A DNA stretch of 64,000 nt from Gambelia wislizenii (taxonomy: Eukaryota > Chordata > Lepidosauria > Squamata > Crotaphytidae): contig JAUMIR010000005.1 in the NCBI GenBank assembly GCA_030847615.1, forward strand, positions 166,436,596 to 166,500,595, in the 5' to 3' direction. Below are positions 10,561 to 20,341 of the stretch, in pieces (within the stretch, counting starts at the first letter, position 1; every line of letters starts with the position of its first letter). The notes beneath the pieces are model-generated. The model made no database searches, was not told the DNA's origin, and worked only from the letters and a program-made list of their open reading frames with translations. Both the position numbers and the translations under genes were made by a program.

Positions 10561-10656
10561 CTTATGGGGTCTGGACCACACCAGGTGGGCAAACGTGTAG
10601 TTGCTGGCAGAGGAGAGTGGATACGGTGGGCAGCAGGCTTTCCATGCACTCTGCAG

Positions 10657-10985
10657 CATAGAATCATAAAGTTGGAAGAGACCACAAGAGCCATCCAGTC
10701 CAACCCCCTGCCATGCAGGAATACACAATCAAATCATTCTCGACAGATAGCCATCCAGCCTCTGTTTAAAAACCTCCAAAGGAGACTCCACCACACTCCA
10801 AGGCTGTGTATTCCACTTCCCAACAGCTCTTACTGTCAAGAAGTTCTTCCTAATGTCTAGGTGGAATCTCTTTTCCTGTAGTTTGAACCCATTGCTCTGT
10901 GTCCTAGTCTCTGGAGCAGCAGAAAACAAGCTTGCTTCATCCTCAGTATGACATCCTTTCAAATATTTAAACATGGCATCTAGGT
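10657..10985 (-). mobile_element. CR1 LINE 3' end
   Basis: The reverse complement contains the end of CR1 ORF2 (EASLFSAAPETRTQSNGFKLQ, RFHLDIRKNFL, VFKQRLDGYL) and finishes in the short ATTCTATG-type tail near 10660. It is inserted in Ngaro relic 2. It matches the 3' ends at 31895-32158 and 38543 onwards. It is 5'-truncated, with the break near 10985. Confidence 0.9.
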
Positions 10986-11164
10986 CTGCAGGGTGTTAAA
11001 TTTGGGACCCACTCATTCCAGATTGGGCCTAGGTGAAATATCTATACTTGTGTTCGGTGTCAGAGATAACTTGATTTACAAGAGTTATGTTCAGCCTCTT
11101 GCGTGTTGAACTTCAATTTGCTATTTACTAATGTTATCTCTTCCAGATTCTAGGTTTTGTCTGG

Positions 11165-11665
11165 AGAGGTGGTGGGTAATGATTTGTAGCCATAATATTG
11201 AGCAGTGTACCAGGCTCAGAACTGGCATTTTGAAGATCAACTGGAGTTGAGTGGAATGGCTAAGGAAAAGAGGCCATTGTTGACATGATTTGTTGTCTCT
11301 GTTGTTTAGGGAGCGCAAAGGGCTTTTCCCCATGTTAAGATCATTCACCTGGGTGGGCATGACCTAGGTTTGTTGAAGGACAAGACCCTTATTCTAGAGT
11401 CTCTTAATGACCTTAGGATCATTCAGACCAGATGGCCAAGTATAACCTTGATGTGGTTGGCCATTTTGCCTCACCAAGTCTGATGGGGAGAGTGTGATCC
11501 CCAATGCATTGATACAGCTCATAGAAGGGTAATAGGGAAATCTGTAATGCTCTAAACAGGGGGTTGGGCTGCTTTCTCCCACATCCTAATATAGCATTTT
11601 AAGTGTCCTGAGCGATACAGAGTGGACGGCGTGCATTTATCTGATGAGGGTAGTATGTTGATCCT
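11165..11665 (+). pseudogene. SGNH hydrolase of Ngaro relic 2
   Basis: This is the homologue of the hydrolases at 4582-5124 and 58330-58904. It can be followed as ICSHNIEQC, VEWLRKRGHC, IIHLGGHDLGLLKDKTL, RWPSITLMWLAILPHQV and the C-terminal VDGVHLSDEGSMLILGDL. The nucleophile Ser of block I is Asn and the block III Asn is His, so this copy is catalytically dead even apart from its stops and frameshifts. The Asp/His of the last block remain. Confidence 0.8.
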
Positions 11666-12150
11666 GGGGGATTTGCAAAAAAGGGTAGGGGCCCTTTTGG
11701 CCAGCTTGGAGGAACAAAGGAACTAAGCAGATGCTTGTCCTTTGTCCATGGCAGGTAGCATGGGGAGAAAAGTAGTGGTGAAGGGGAGGACTCTGGAACT
11801 GCCTTTTTAGGTCCTGTGACCCAGGGGTGGGAAAGGAGACTATCCTTGGGCTTGGCCCTCACTTTAAATCATGCAATTTGGGGGCAGGGTCCTTATGTTT
11901 GCCTTCCAGTCAATGGCTGGACAAGGAGCAATCCAGTTTCACCCAGGGAAAGGCTTAGGAGTAAGTCAAGGGATGATGCCTGCCTCAGCTGATCCTGCCC
12001 GAGGTTGCTCCCCACTTCTTGCTCCTCTCCAGTTTCATTCCTTTTAAGTAGGTGTTGTTTGTTTGTTTGGAGGGGGGTTGTGCTAAATAAAGTGGCCCTT
12101 ATTCAACCCAGCTTTCTGTGTCTAGTCTCATTATTCAATAGCTGGTCAGC

Positions 12151-13725
12151 AAAGCATGTTTATGAACAGACATATTTTGCAAAACAGAACTTATATTTTG
12201 ATCATTGAGCCTAAGCAAATAGATCCCATATAAATGTTACTCCTGAAACTTCCTAAAACTAGATAAAGCTGCTGCCTCTTACAAGTAAAGACTGGTATGA
12301 TTTTTTCCCCAGTGTATCTGTTAAGAAATGTACAAAGGGAATATATTAGGTCATAGGTTATCATAAAAGTACAGAGCTACTCTCAAGTCTGAATTTGATC
12401 TTCCCATCTCAAACCATAACAGTAAGAAAATGATAGCTTTAAGGTCTCTGTGCAGAAAACATATCAGATTGCAAAGCATTGTGTCTTGTCCTTTAAGGAC
12501 ATAACAAGTGGAAGGCAAATTGAAAATCTGGCATTGTGCATAATGTGCCCTTTGTCGTACAAGATGACAAGGCAGTATAAGCTGGAACTCTTCTGCAACT
12601 TTTCACTAGCAGACATTTTGTTAAGTATGTTTCAGAAAATGAAGGCATTTTTGAAACTACAGGTAGAAGGGCAAAGCTTTCAATGTAACATGTCACATCT
12701 TAACTGAAATTATGATACATAAAACAGTTAAGGCAGGCAGTACTGAAAAAAGCCATATACCCTGTAGATTTATTAAGAATCGCAAACTTAATTTTCCATT
12801 AACATTTCCTATTTTGGCATCTTAAAGAGAAGGAAAGTTGATTTCATCAGAACATCCTGTGGGGAAATTAGTTCATTTTGCTAAAGTATCTTAATAATTA
12901 CAGTGACATCAAGGTTAATTGCTTAATCTGTATTGCCATAGTGCAGTCCCGTAGAAATCCCTGCACAATCTGTTCTATAATTAGTGCCAAAATACCCATA
13001 TATAGAACAAGCTGTAACCTAAATAAAAGTACAGGTTGGTTATGATTAATAAATATGAACTGTGGTACTTCACTTCACTGGTTTTTTGTTTATCTTGGAG
13101 AAAAGGTGACAGTTCTGTAAGAAAAATACTTTATCATTTATTATGCCCAGAATGCATTCAGAGGCATGTGGACTTACTGTTAAAGCTAATTTTTAGCTTT
13201 AATTTTTTTCTCATTAATTTTTTAAATAATTTTTCTCATTAAAATGTTTTAAAGAAAGTTTCTGAAAGTTTTCTTTCTTACCCTATCACACCCAGAGAAA
13301 AAGAACATCAGTTTGCAGACTGCCATCCTGAATATAGAAATTGCCACTATAGTGGTTCATACTACAGTATAATTGATAATGTTATGGTTTGTGTAAGAGG
13401 GGAAAACACCTTTCTTTCTTAAAACATACACCATGAAATTAAATTTCCCCTAAAGTTTTTATCTTACTAGTTTAATGCTCTTTAATAACATTCACCAAGA
13501 TCTAACTGATGGACACTTCATGTATACAGTGGCTAACAATTCTGATTAAGCAGTAAGGACACCAGTGGCTAAAGAAACAAAACAAGGCTTTATAGTAGAA
13601 ATAAGAGAATAAGGAAGGGAAGAATAGTGGAGGAAGTATCAATATACATCTTAGAGAAGTTAGGTTAGCTAATTATGAGATTAGGAGACTCTGGGTCATT
13701 ACAAATGGCATAACCTTGCTCTCTC
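12151..13725. other. AT-rich sequence, no gene recognised
   Basis: No coding exon or repeat family recognised. Short open frames on both strands lack any family signature. Confidence 0.5.
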
Positions 13726-14353
13726 TAAGGGCTCATCTACACTGGCCAGAATATGCCGACTTCCCACCAACATATTCTGGCCTTGGACCAGGCCCATTGC
13801 TCCCTCATTACCTGCCACAAATGGGATGGAGACTATATGGACACATTGGCCTGTCTCTGCAGCCGCTGCCACTGCTGTCTGCATCACACTCTCTGAAGCC
13901 AGGAAGGGAGCCAGCACCACATGATCAAAGCCTCCTGCCTGAGACCAACCTTGGTAACATGCTGCAGGTTTCCTTCCTGGCTTCAGAGAATGTGACATGG
14001 ATGCCGCCAGCAGTGGCTGCAGTGGTCCCATGACACCCAATCTGTTTTTCCTTCAATGAAGTGTTTTTTTCCCCTGGGTATTCTGATGAAACAGTTTCAT
14101 GGGCTTTGCCCCATCTTCCCCCCATTTTTGCCCCAGGTGTAACCTGGACTGCCTGGGGGCAAAAGGGGACAATAGCCCTGTGTTGTTTGAACTGCAGGGC
14201 TCCAAGATGGGGATAGGACAGGATAAATATTTTCCCACTCCTCCAGGTTTTCAGGGAGCTACAGAAGTGAAGAAGGATGGCTGATTCTGATGGAAGCAAC
14301 AGGAGTCAGTTGAAGCACACCATTAGATCTTGGCCAGTGTCAGATAATGGGTT
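13726..14353. mobile_element. possible hAT-like MITE with internal inverted repeats
   Basis: The left end GGGCTCATCTACACTGGCCA resembles the reverse complement of the right end (ATTATCTGACACTGGCCAAG) and the ends of the about 600-bp elements at 31288 and 41287. Inside are a perfect 12-bp hairpin (13744-13755 with 13771-13782) and a roughly 35-bp inverted repeat (about 13873-13908 with 13970-14012). No TSD identified and no transposase seen. Confidence 0.4.
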
Positions 14354-14770
14354 TGTATCCTGGCTAGAAACCAAACCTAGCTCCAAATACATTCTATGTT
14401 TATGTTCATAACATCTGGAGGTTCGTTCTAAGCCTCATTCCAGTTTTCTAAACTACAAAAACTTTCATCCCAATTATGAAGAAAGTTATGAATTCTGGCA
14501 AATTCCTCAAACATGAACCTAAATAAAATTATCTGCCATATTGACAAGCCAGACTCAACAGGTGAAATTATTCCTATACTATGTTCTACCTGCTACAATA
14601 AAGTAAAAGGCACAGGACAGACTGTGTTGCAAAACTCTGGCTGGATTAAAAAGCAATCTGTTTACTCCCTCTTTTATCACTTGTCAAAGACATCTTAGGT
14701 GATTTGCATTAGAGAGAGGAAGCAAGATCATCATTTGAAGTAGTGTATGAAGCATGGGAGGACAAATTCT
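14354..14770. other. no gene recognised
   Basis: No coding or repeat signal recognised up to the (ATT)n run that ends the L1 on its right. Confidence 0.5.
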
Positions 14771-15088
14771 TTATTATTATTATTATTATTATTGTTATTA
14801 TTTTAATTATTTTATTTTAAAACAAGCCAAAAAAGAGGCATTTTTATACAATAAAATAAATATAAAATAACTTCCTCTTCATCTGTGTTTGTACTTGCAT
14901 CTTATCCTTTTTGACTTTATTATGCATTGAATTTTTAAAAATACTACACAATTATATTTGCAGATACTTTATATTAACTTATCTTTCTTCCATGATATAC
15001 ATGATATCATATTTCAATTCTTTTTCACCATATCTTCAACAGAAGATTCCTTCTTCTTAATATTATTTTTCCATTTCTAATCTATAAA

Positions 15089-16886
15089 TCATGTAACAGC
15101 ATGTTCACCCCATTTTGTTTTCCAATATTCTATCAAATTTTTCCAGTTTTCTCTAATTTTGTCTACTGATTGATATTTGAGCCAACAGGTGAGGTGATCC
15201 ATTTGTGCTGACTCTAACAGTTTAAACATCCATTCCTCGCTATTTGGGATCTCAGTCTGCTTCCAATATCTAGCATAAGTCATTCTCCCTGTGGTGGTCA
15301 TGTAAAGTATTACATTTCTTGATTCTTTTGGGAAACCTTTGTCTATTATATTTAGTAATTATAATTCTGGTTTTAATCTGTAATCAATTTTTTTTAAAAA
15401 AGGAGCTCTGGTGGTGCAGTGATTAAATGCCAGTACTGCAAGCCACCACATTGCAAGTTCAATTCCAGAGGGCTCCAAGGTTCACTCAGCCTTCCATCCT
15501 TTCATAGGTCAGTAAATTGAGTACCCAGCTTGTGGGGGGCAATTAGCTAACACACATTGGAAGCTGCTTATTGCAGTGTAGATATGTAAATAGCTATTGG
15601 TTAAAACAATTTGTAAGCCGCTCTGATAGCCTTGTGGCTGAAGAGCGGGGTATAAATAACTAAATAAAAATAAAATAAATAAAATATTATTTTTCTTATT
15701 AAGTCATGTATGCTAATCCAATATTTTTTCACTACTTTACATGAACACCACATATGGTACATGGAAACATTTGTATCTCCACATTTCCAGCAGTGACTTT
15801 TCTTTTCTTTGTACATTTTTGATAATTTTTGTGGTGTCATATACCATTGGAACAGTAACTTATAACAGTTTTCTTTAAGTTGTATACATGGCGTGAATTT
15901 TATATTCTTCTTCCATAGTTTCCCATTCCTCCATACAAATATTTCATCCGATGTCTTGAGACCACTTTTCCATGTAATACTTTACAGTTTCCAATTCTAA
16001 ATCTAATTTAAGGCTTATAAACATTTGATATTGTGAAATCATCAATTTTCGTTATCAATATATCCAGTTCTCTCTTTAACTGCCCTATTCCCAATAATTT
16101 CTTATCCATGTTATATCTTTCTACAATTTGATGATACTGAAACCAATTGCACTTTATATGTTCTTTCTCTAATTCTTCCCTTGTTTTCATTTTACATTCT
16201 CCTTTCTGGAATTTAATTAACTCCTTGTAGGTCCACCATTTTCCCTCGTGTATCATCTCTGTTCGTTGGAAAGCTTCCAATGGTGAGACCCACAGTGTCA
16301 GTTTAGTGTATGGCTTAGATGTAATTTCCTTCCATGTTTTTAAAAGGGTGCATCTAGTAAAGTGGCTATTAAAGTTTTTATCAATTTTTGCCTTATCATA
16401 CCAAAGACATGAATGTAACCCAAATCTTAAATTCGCTCCTTCTAATAATAATATCCTATCATTGTGTAATGCAAATCAATCATATAACCAAATCATGGCA
16501 CATGAATGATAATACAATTTTAGATTGGGGAATCCTAATCCGCCACTTTCTTTCTCATTGTGTAGTATTTTCCACTTAACCCTAGGTTTTTTATCTTGCC
16601 ATATAAACCTAGAGAGGTCTTTATCCCACGTTTTAAATAGCTTATTGTTATTTAGTATTGGTAGATTCTGAAACAAGGAAAGTATTTTCGGTAATATCAT
16701 CATTTTCACTTCTGATATTGTTCCTAATAGGGGTACGTTTAGTTGCTTCCATTTTTCTAAGTCTTTTTTTATTTCGTTCCAGATTTTCTTATAATTCTTA
16801 TCCACTAAGTCCATATTGTTTTTGGTGATTGTTATTCCTAAATATTTGACTTTCTTTTCTATTCTAAAGTTTGTTCTTTTACTCAA
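15089..16886 (-). pseudogene. L1 ORF2 C-terminal region
   Basis: Successive minus-strand blocks read EKKVKYLGITIT and WDKDLSRFIWQDKKPRVKW (16476-16886), WWTYKELIKFQKGECKM (16008-16280), the cysteine-rich HCWKCGDTNVSMYHMWCSC motif near 15790 (the zinc knuckle of L1 ORF2) and a last segment MTTTGRMTYARYWKQTEIP (15089-15301). In L1 this region follows the RT and is needed for retrotransposition. Frameshifts separate the blocks and a SINE lies between the last two. Confidence 0.8.
15402..15687 (+). mobile_element. tRNA-derived SINE with L2-like tail (copy 1)
   Basis: The head GGTGGTGCAGTGATTAAATG and the B-box-like GTTCAATTCC mark a tRNA-derived pol III promoter. The body (TAGGTCAGTAAATTGAGTAC) matches copies at 39649 and 40657. 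The 3' end, TAAGCCGCTCTGATAG...GCGGGGTATAAATAA, is an L2-type LINE tail ending in A-rich repeats, so mobilisation by L2 machinery is likely. It is inserted in the L1. Confidence 0.85.
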
Positions 16887-17604
16887 AAGTCTCCTTCCTT
16901 TTTATTTATTTTTTTTGTTAAGATTACCATTTTTTCTTCATTAATTATGAATCCAGAAAGTTTGCAATATTCTTCCAGAATATCATGTAAAGTGTGGATT
17001 GATTCTAGTGGGTTCTCTAGGGATATAACTAAGTCATCTGCAAAAGCCCACACTTTATAAATTTGTCTTTTTATTCTTATCCCTTGTATTTTTTCTTCCG
17101 CCCTTAATTTCTTGCATAATAACTCTAGAATCATTATAAATAATAGCAGAGAGAGAGGGCAACCCTGCCTTACTCCCTTTTCCATTTTAACTATAGATTT
17201 TTTTTTACCCATTTACTAATACTTGAGCTGTTTGGTGTTTATATATCGCTTTTATTCCATTTATGAAATTTTCTCCGAGATTCAATCTGCTCAATACTTC
17301 TTGCATAAAATACCAATTTACACTGTCAAACACTTTTTCGGCATCCAAAAAGATTAATGCTAGTTTTTAATTTGGATGTTTATCAAAGTATTCCATTTGG
17401 TTCAGTATTTTCCTGATGTTACTTCTCAAAAATCTTTTTGGCAGGAATCCTGTCTGATCAGTATGGATCAATTCACTTAATATTCCTTTCAATGTTTCAG
17501 CCAAAATCGATGCATATATCTTATAATCAATGTTCAACAGCGAAATTGGCCTGTAGTTCTTCATTTCTTCAGGATCTTTATTTTCTTTCAAAATTAGAGC
17601 AATA
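16883..17604 (-). pseudogene. L1 ORF2 reverse transcriptase core
   Basis: The minus-strand segments read KNYRPISLLNIDYKIYASIL and HTDQTGFLPKRFLRSNIRKI (17367-17621), then GVRQGCPLSLLLFIMILELL and VWAFADDLVISLENP (16883-17212), with the catalytic FADD at residues 57-60 of that frame. These are the RT motifs of L1. The upstream end is cut by the MITE at 17605. Removing the MITE and one TA keeps the reading frame open into 18463-18764. Frameshifts elsewhere inactivate it. Confidence 0.85.
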
Positions 17605-18460
17605 CAGTTGCCCCTCCACATTCGCGACTTTCACATTCGCAGTTTTGATTATTCGCAGAAGGCTGCTCCCCCCCCCCGCTGCTCAACACACACACCCTTC
17701 CCAAGGCAGCAAATGGCTTAAACCGTCGCTGCCTTCAGAAGGAGGGGTGGGGAGCAGCTAGCGCGCTGCCTTTGCGCCCCACTCCCTTTTCAAGGTAGCT
17801 AAGGGTTTCTGAGGCAGCCCTTCGGTGCCCTGGGAAGGGGGGGTGGGAAGCAGCTGGAGCGCTACTCTGCACCCCACTCCCTTCCCAAGGCACTGAAGGA
17901 CTCCTGAAGAAGCCCTTCGGTGCCTTGGGAAGGAGGGGTGGGGAGCAGCTGGCGCGCTGCCTCTGCGCCCCACTCCCTTCCCAATGCAGTGAAGGACTTC
18001 TGAGGAAGCCCTTTGGTGCCTTGGGAAGGAGGGGTGGGGAGCAGCTGGGGCGCTGCCTCTGCGTCCCACTCCCTTCCCGAGGCAGCGAAGGACTTCTGAA
18101 GAAGCCCTTCGGTGCCTTGGGAAGGAGGGGTGGGGAGCAGCTGGCGCGCTGCCTCTGTGCCTCACTCCCTTCCCGAAGCAGTGAAGGACTTCTGAGGAAG
18201 CCCTTTGGTGCCTTGGGAAGGAGGGGTGGGGAGTAGCTGGCGCACTGCGTCTGCGCCCCACTCCATTCCCGAGGCAGCAAAGGACTTCTGAAGAAGCCCT
18301 TCGGTGCCTTGGGAAGAAGGGGTGGGGAGTAGCTGGTGCGCTGCCTCTTGGGAAGTGGGGTGGGAAGCAGCTGGCCCACAGGCTCATATCTTATTTGCGG
18401 TTTTTTCACATTCGTGGGGGTTGTCTGCCCCTAACCCCCGCGAATGCGAAGGGATGACTG
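17605..18460. mobile_element. Tc1/mariner-type MITE with internal minisatellite
   Basis: Both ends are flanked by the dinucleotide TA (17603-17604 and 18461-18462), the TSD of Tc1/mariner elements. The inverted ends are CAGTTGCCCCTCCACATTCG on the left and, reverse-complemented, CAGTCATCCCTTCGCATTCG on the right. No transposase; the interior is a 96-bp tandem array. It is inserted in the L1 ORF2 RT domain. Confidence 0.85.
17739..18350. repeat. 96-bp minisatellite with dimeric higher-order pattern
   Basis: Units start at about 17739, 17835, 17930, 18026, 18122, 18218 and 18314, nearly all spaced 96 bp. Alternate units differ at the same place (GAAGAAGCCCTTCGG versus GAGGAAGCCCTTTGG), giving a 192-bp higher-order period. 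Because 96 is a multiple of 3 and the units lack stops in several frames, long repetitive open frames of up to 224 codons appear, with a 32-residue Pro/Ser/Arg-rich period. I regard these as by-products, not genes. Confidence 0.9.
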
Positions 18461-18462
18461 TA

Positions 18463-18764
18463 TTTGCATTCTTCCATGATAATGGCATATTGATATTATA
18501 CTATTATCTCAATATTATACTATTAAGTGTTTCCTGTAGTAGCTCTTTCAATTGTTCTTCAAAAATTTTATAATAACTAGCGGAAAAACCGTCTGGCCCA
18601 GGGGTCTTCCCATTTTTTAGTGTACTAATTGCTCTCTCTATTTCTTCTATTGATTTTTGTTTGTTTAATCCTTCTTTCTGAATTTTACTTATCTTTGGGA
18701 TATTTTGATTATTTAAGTACTTTTCTACAATCTTCTTTTTGTCATCGCTTGATCGTGCCTCCAT
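18463..18764 (-). pseudogene. L1 ORF2, start of reverse transcriptase
   Basis: This encodes the segment before the RT core: SIEEIERAISTLKNGKTPGPDGFSASYYKIF, where KTPGPDGF is a hallmark of L1-group RTs. A stop follows the LNSIILR segment. The frame then passes through about 75 bp to the MITE at 18460. The upstream 540 bp toward the endonuclease is too frameshifted to read. Confidence 0.8.
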
Positions 18765-19309
18765 ACATAATTCCTTAAAACATTCTTGAAAGTTTCATCT
18801 AATTTTTTTCTTGATTTGTTTGTATTTTATTCTTCTCCTTTATTTTTAAAATTTGTTGTTTTTTCTTGGTATTTTATTAACTTATACAGAAGCCATTTGC
18901 CTATCTTATTTCCTCCTTCAAAGTATCTTTGTTTCACATTTCTTACTTTTTTCTCTATCTCTTGTGCAGTTTCCATTTTCACCTGTCATTGTATTATTTT
19001 AATGTCTTTCATCACTTTAGAATTTAATGGTTCTTTTTAAAACTCTCTTTTTCCTGTAACAATTCTTGTAATCTTATTTTCCCTTGTATCCTCTTGTTTC
19101 TTTCCCAATTTATTTGTAAAAATAACCCTATTAGCACCGCTTCACTTGGTCCCAAATATTATGTATTGCCATATTCTCTTCTGTTTTCTTTAAAACAAAA
19201 TTTTAATGTTTCTCTCATCCGTATTTTTTCATTCTGCAGCAATGTTTCCTTTAGTCTCCAACTATATTCTTTTCTTATGTTCTTAGTATTTAATTGTATT
19301 AGATTATCA

Positions 19310-19830
19310 TCAGATAATGTTCTTGGTAATATTTCCATACTTTTTAAGTTTTTTTGCTATGTTTTTTGATATGAAGAACATGTCTATATGTGCAAAAGAT
19401 CTGTGACTTTCTGAAAAATAAGTATATTCTTTAGTATTTCCATATAAATGTCTCCATACTTCAGTTAATGAGAGATTACCCATAAGATCTGTAAATGATT
19501 TAGGCAACTTTCCTTGTTCCTTTTTTTATTTTTGTTTTCTCACTGAGGATCGATCTTTATGGGGTTCAGTCACTCCATTGCAATCTCCTAAGCAAATCAA
19601 GCTGTCATATTCTAGGCCTAAAAGAGTTTTTGATAAGTCTTGGTAAAATTTTTCTTTGTTGTCTGATGGAGCATAAACTCCCAATATCAGTGTCCTTCTC
19701 CCCATTATCGTGGATTCAATTCCTATATATCTTCCTTCTGGATCTCTAATTATTTCATTTGCTGGTAAATTTCTATTTATATACATCACAATTCTTTTTT
19801 CTTTCTTTTTCTTCACCACATTTATGAATT
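19310..19830 (-). pseudogene. L1 ORF2 endonuclease domain (partial)
   Basis: Minus-strand frames give EGRYIGIESTIMGRRTLILG, VYAPSDNKEKFYQDL and SLICLGDCNGVTEPHKDRSS (19526-19819). A frameshifted continuation reads SHRSFAHIDMFFISKNI (19310-19507). These correspond to the middle and end of the L1 apurinic-type endonuclease, which nicks target DNA. The usual GDFN is GDCN here, so a metal-site region is altered. Confidence 0.8.
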
Positions 19831-19999
19831 CATATCCAATTTTCTATTTCTTAGTAAATTCTGATTTTTTTTCTTTTATACGTGTCTCTTTTATATATGT
19901 ATACAGCTTCCAGTTTACATATTATATGCACATTCATTTTTTCTAATTGATATTATTTTCATGTTTATTATTATTATTATTATTATTTAATTCATTGGT

Positions 20000-20341
20000 T
20001 ATTTGTTCTAACTCTCATCTGTTTCTACTTCTTCTCCTCCCCTCCTCCTCCTAGTTCTACGCCTTCTGATTCTCCTCCTCCTCCTTCTTCTTCCTTATCT
20101 AAATCTAACTCTTCTTCTTCCACTTCTTTCTCCTATTTCTGTCCTTTCTACTTCTTCTTTATTTCCTCTCATAGTTTCTATTTCTCCTTCCTGTCCGTTT
20201 GTAGATTTTAAAATTATTTTCCCTTGGTTTTTCTGCTCTTTCTGGTTCCTCTGTTTCTTTTTCTGTATTTCTCTCCTTGCTGTTAGGATGAATTCTTAAA
20301 CTGTACCCATGAATATGAATGAAGGTGGGAAAGGTGATCAC
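20000..20341 (-). pseudogene. possible L1 ORF1 C-terminal tail
   Basis: A charged, Glu/Lys-rich frame (ERNTEKETEEPERAEKPREN) is followed by an acidic low-complexity stretch, immediately upstream of ORF2 on the same strand. Position and composition fit the end of ORF1, but no RNA-recognition or coiled-coil signature is visible. The L1 is probably truncated near 20341. Confidence 0.4.

Larger units (their letters stand above)
9430..12150 (+). mobile_element. Ngaro-type retrotransposon relic 2
   Basis: In plus orientation it holds a GGCC-rich leader (about 9430-10137), a gag N-terminus (10138-10560), an inserted CR1 end (10657-10985), a trace of the recombinase C-terminus (about 11060-11100, reading KSYVQPLAC against RRYIRPLSY in the copy at 58947), an SGNH hydrolase (11165-11665) and a 3' region. 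The 3' end has AATAAAGTGGCCCTTATT at about 12086 and TCTCATTATTCAATA near 12127, matching the termini of the other copies. All of RT-RNase H and most of the recombinase are deleted. The left boundary is approximate. Confidence 0.75.
14771..20341 (-). mobile_element. L1-clade LINE, 5'-truncated and multiply interrupted
   Basis: The minus strand carries an L1 from the end of ORF1 (about 20341) through ORF2 to an (AAT)n-rich tail at 14771. Order: ORF1 tail, endonuclease (19310-19830), RT (16883-18764, split), C-terminal region with zinc knuckle (15089-16886), 3' end. A tRNA-derived SINE (15402-15687) and a Tc1/mariner-type MITE (17605-18460) are nested in it. Many stops and frameshifts make it inactive. 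Reptile L1s of this protein type are well known. Confidence 0.9.

Noticed and set aside
17735..18409. A 224-codon minus-strand frame with a 32-residue Pro/Ser/Arg-rich repeat, plus overlapping frames on both strands
   Set aside because: It is fully explained by the 96-bp minisatellite (a multiple of three) inside a MITE. No start context, domain or codon signal favours one frame.
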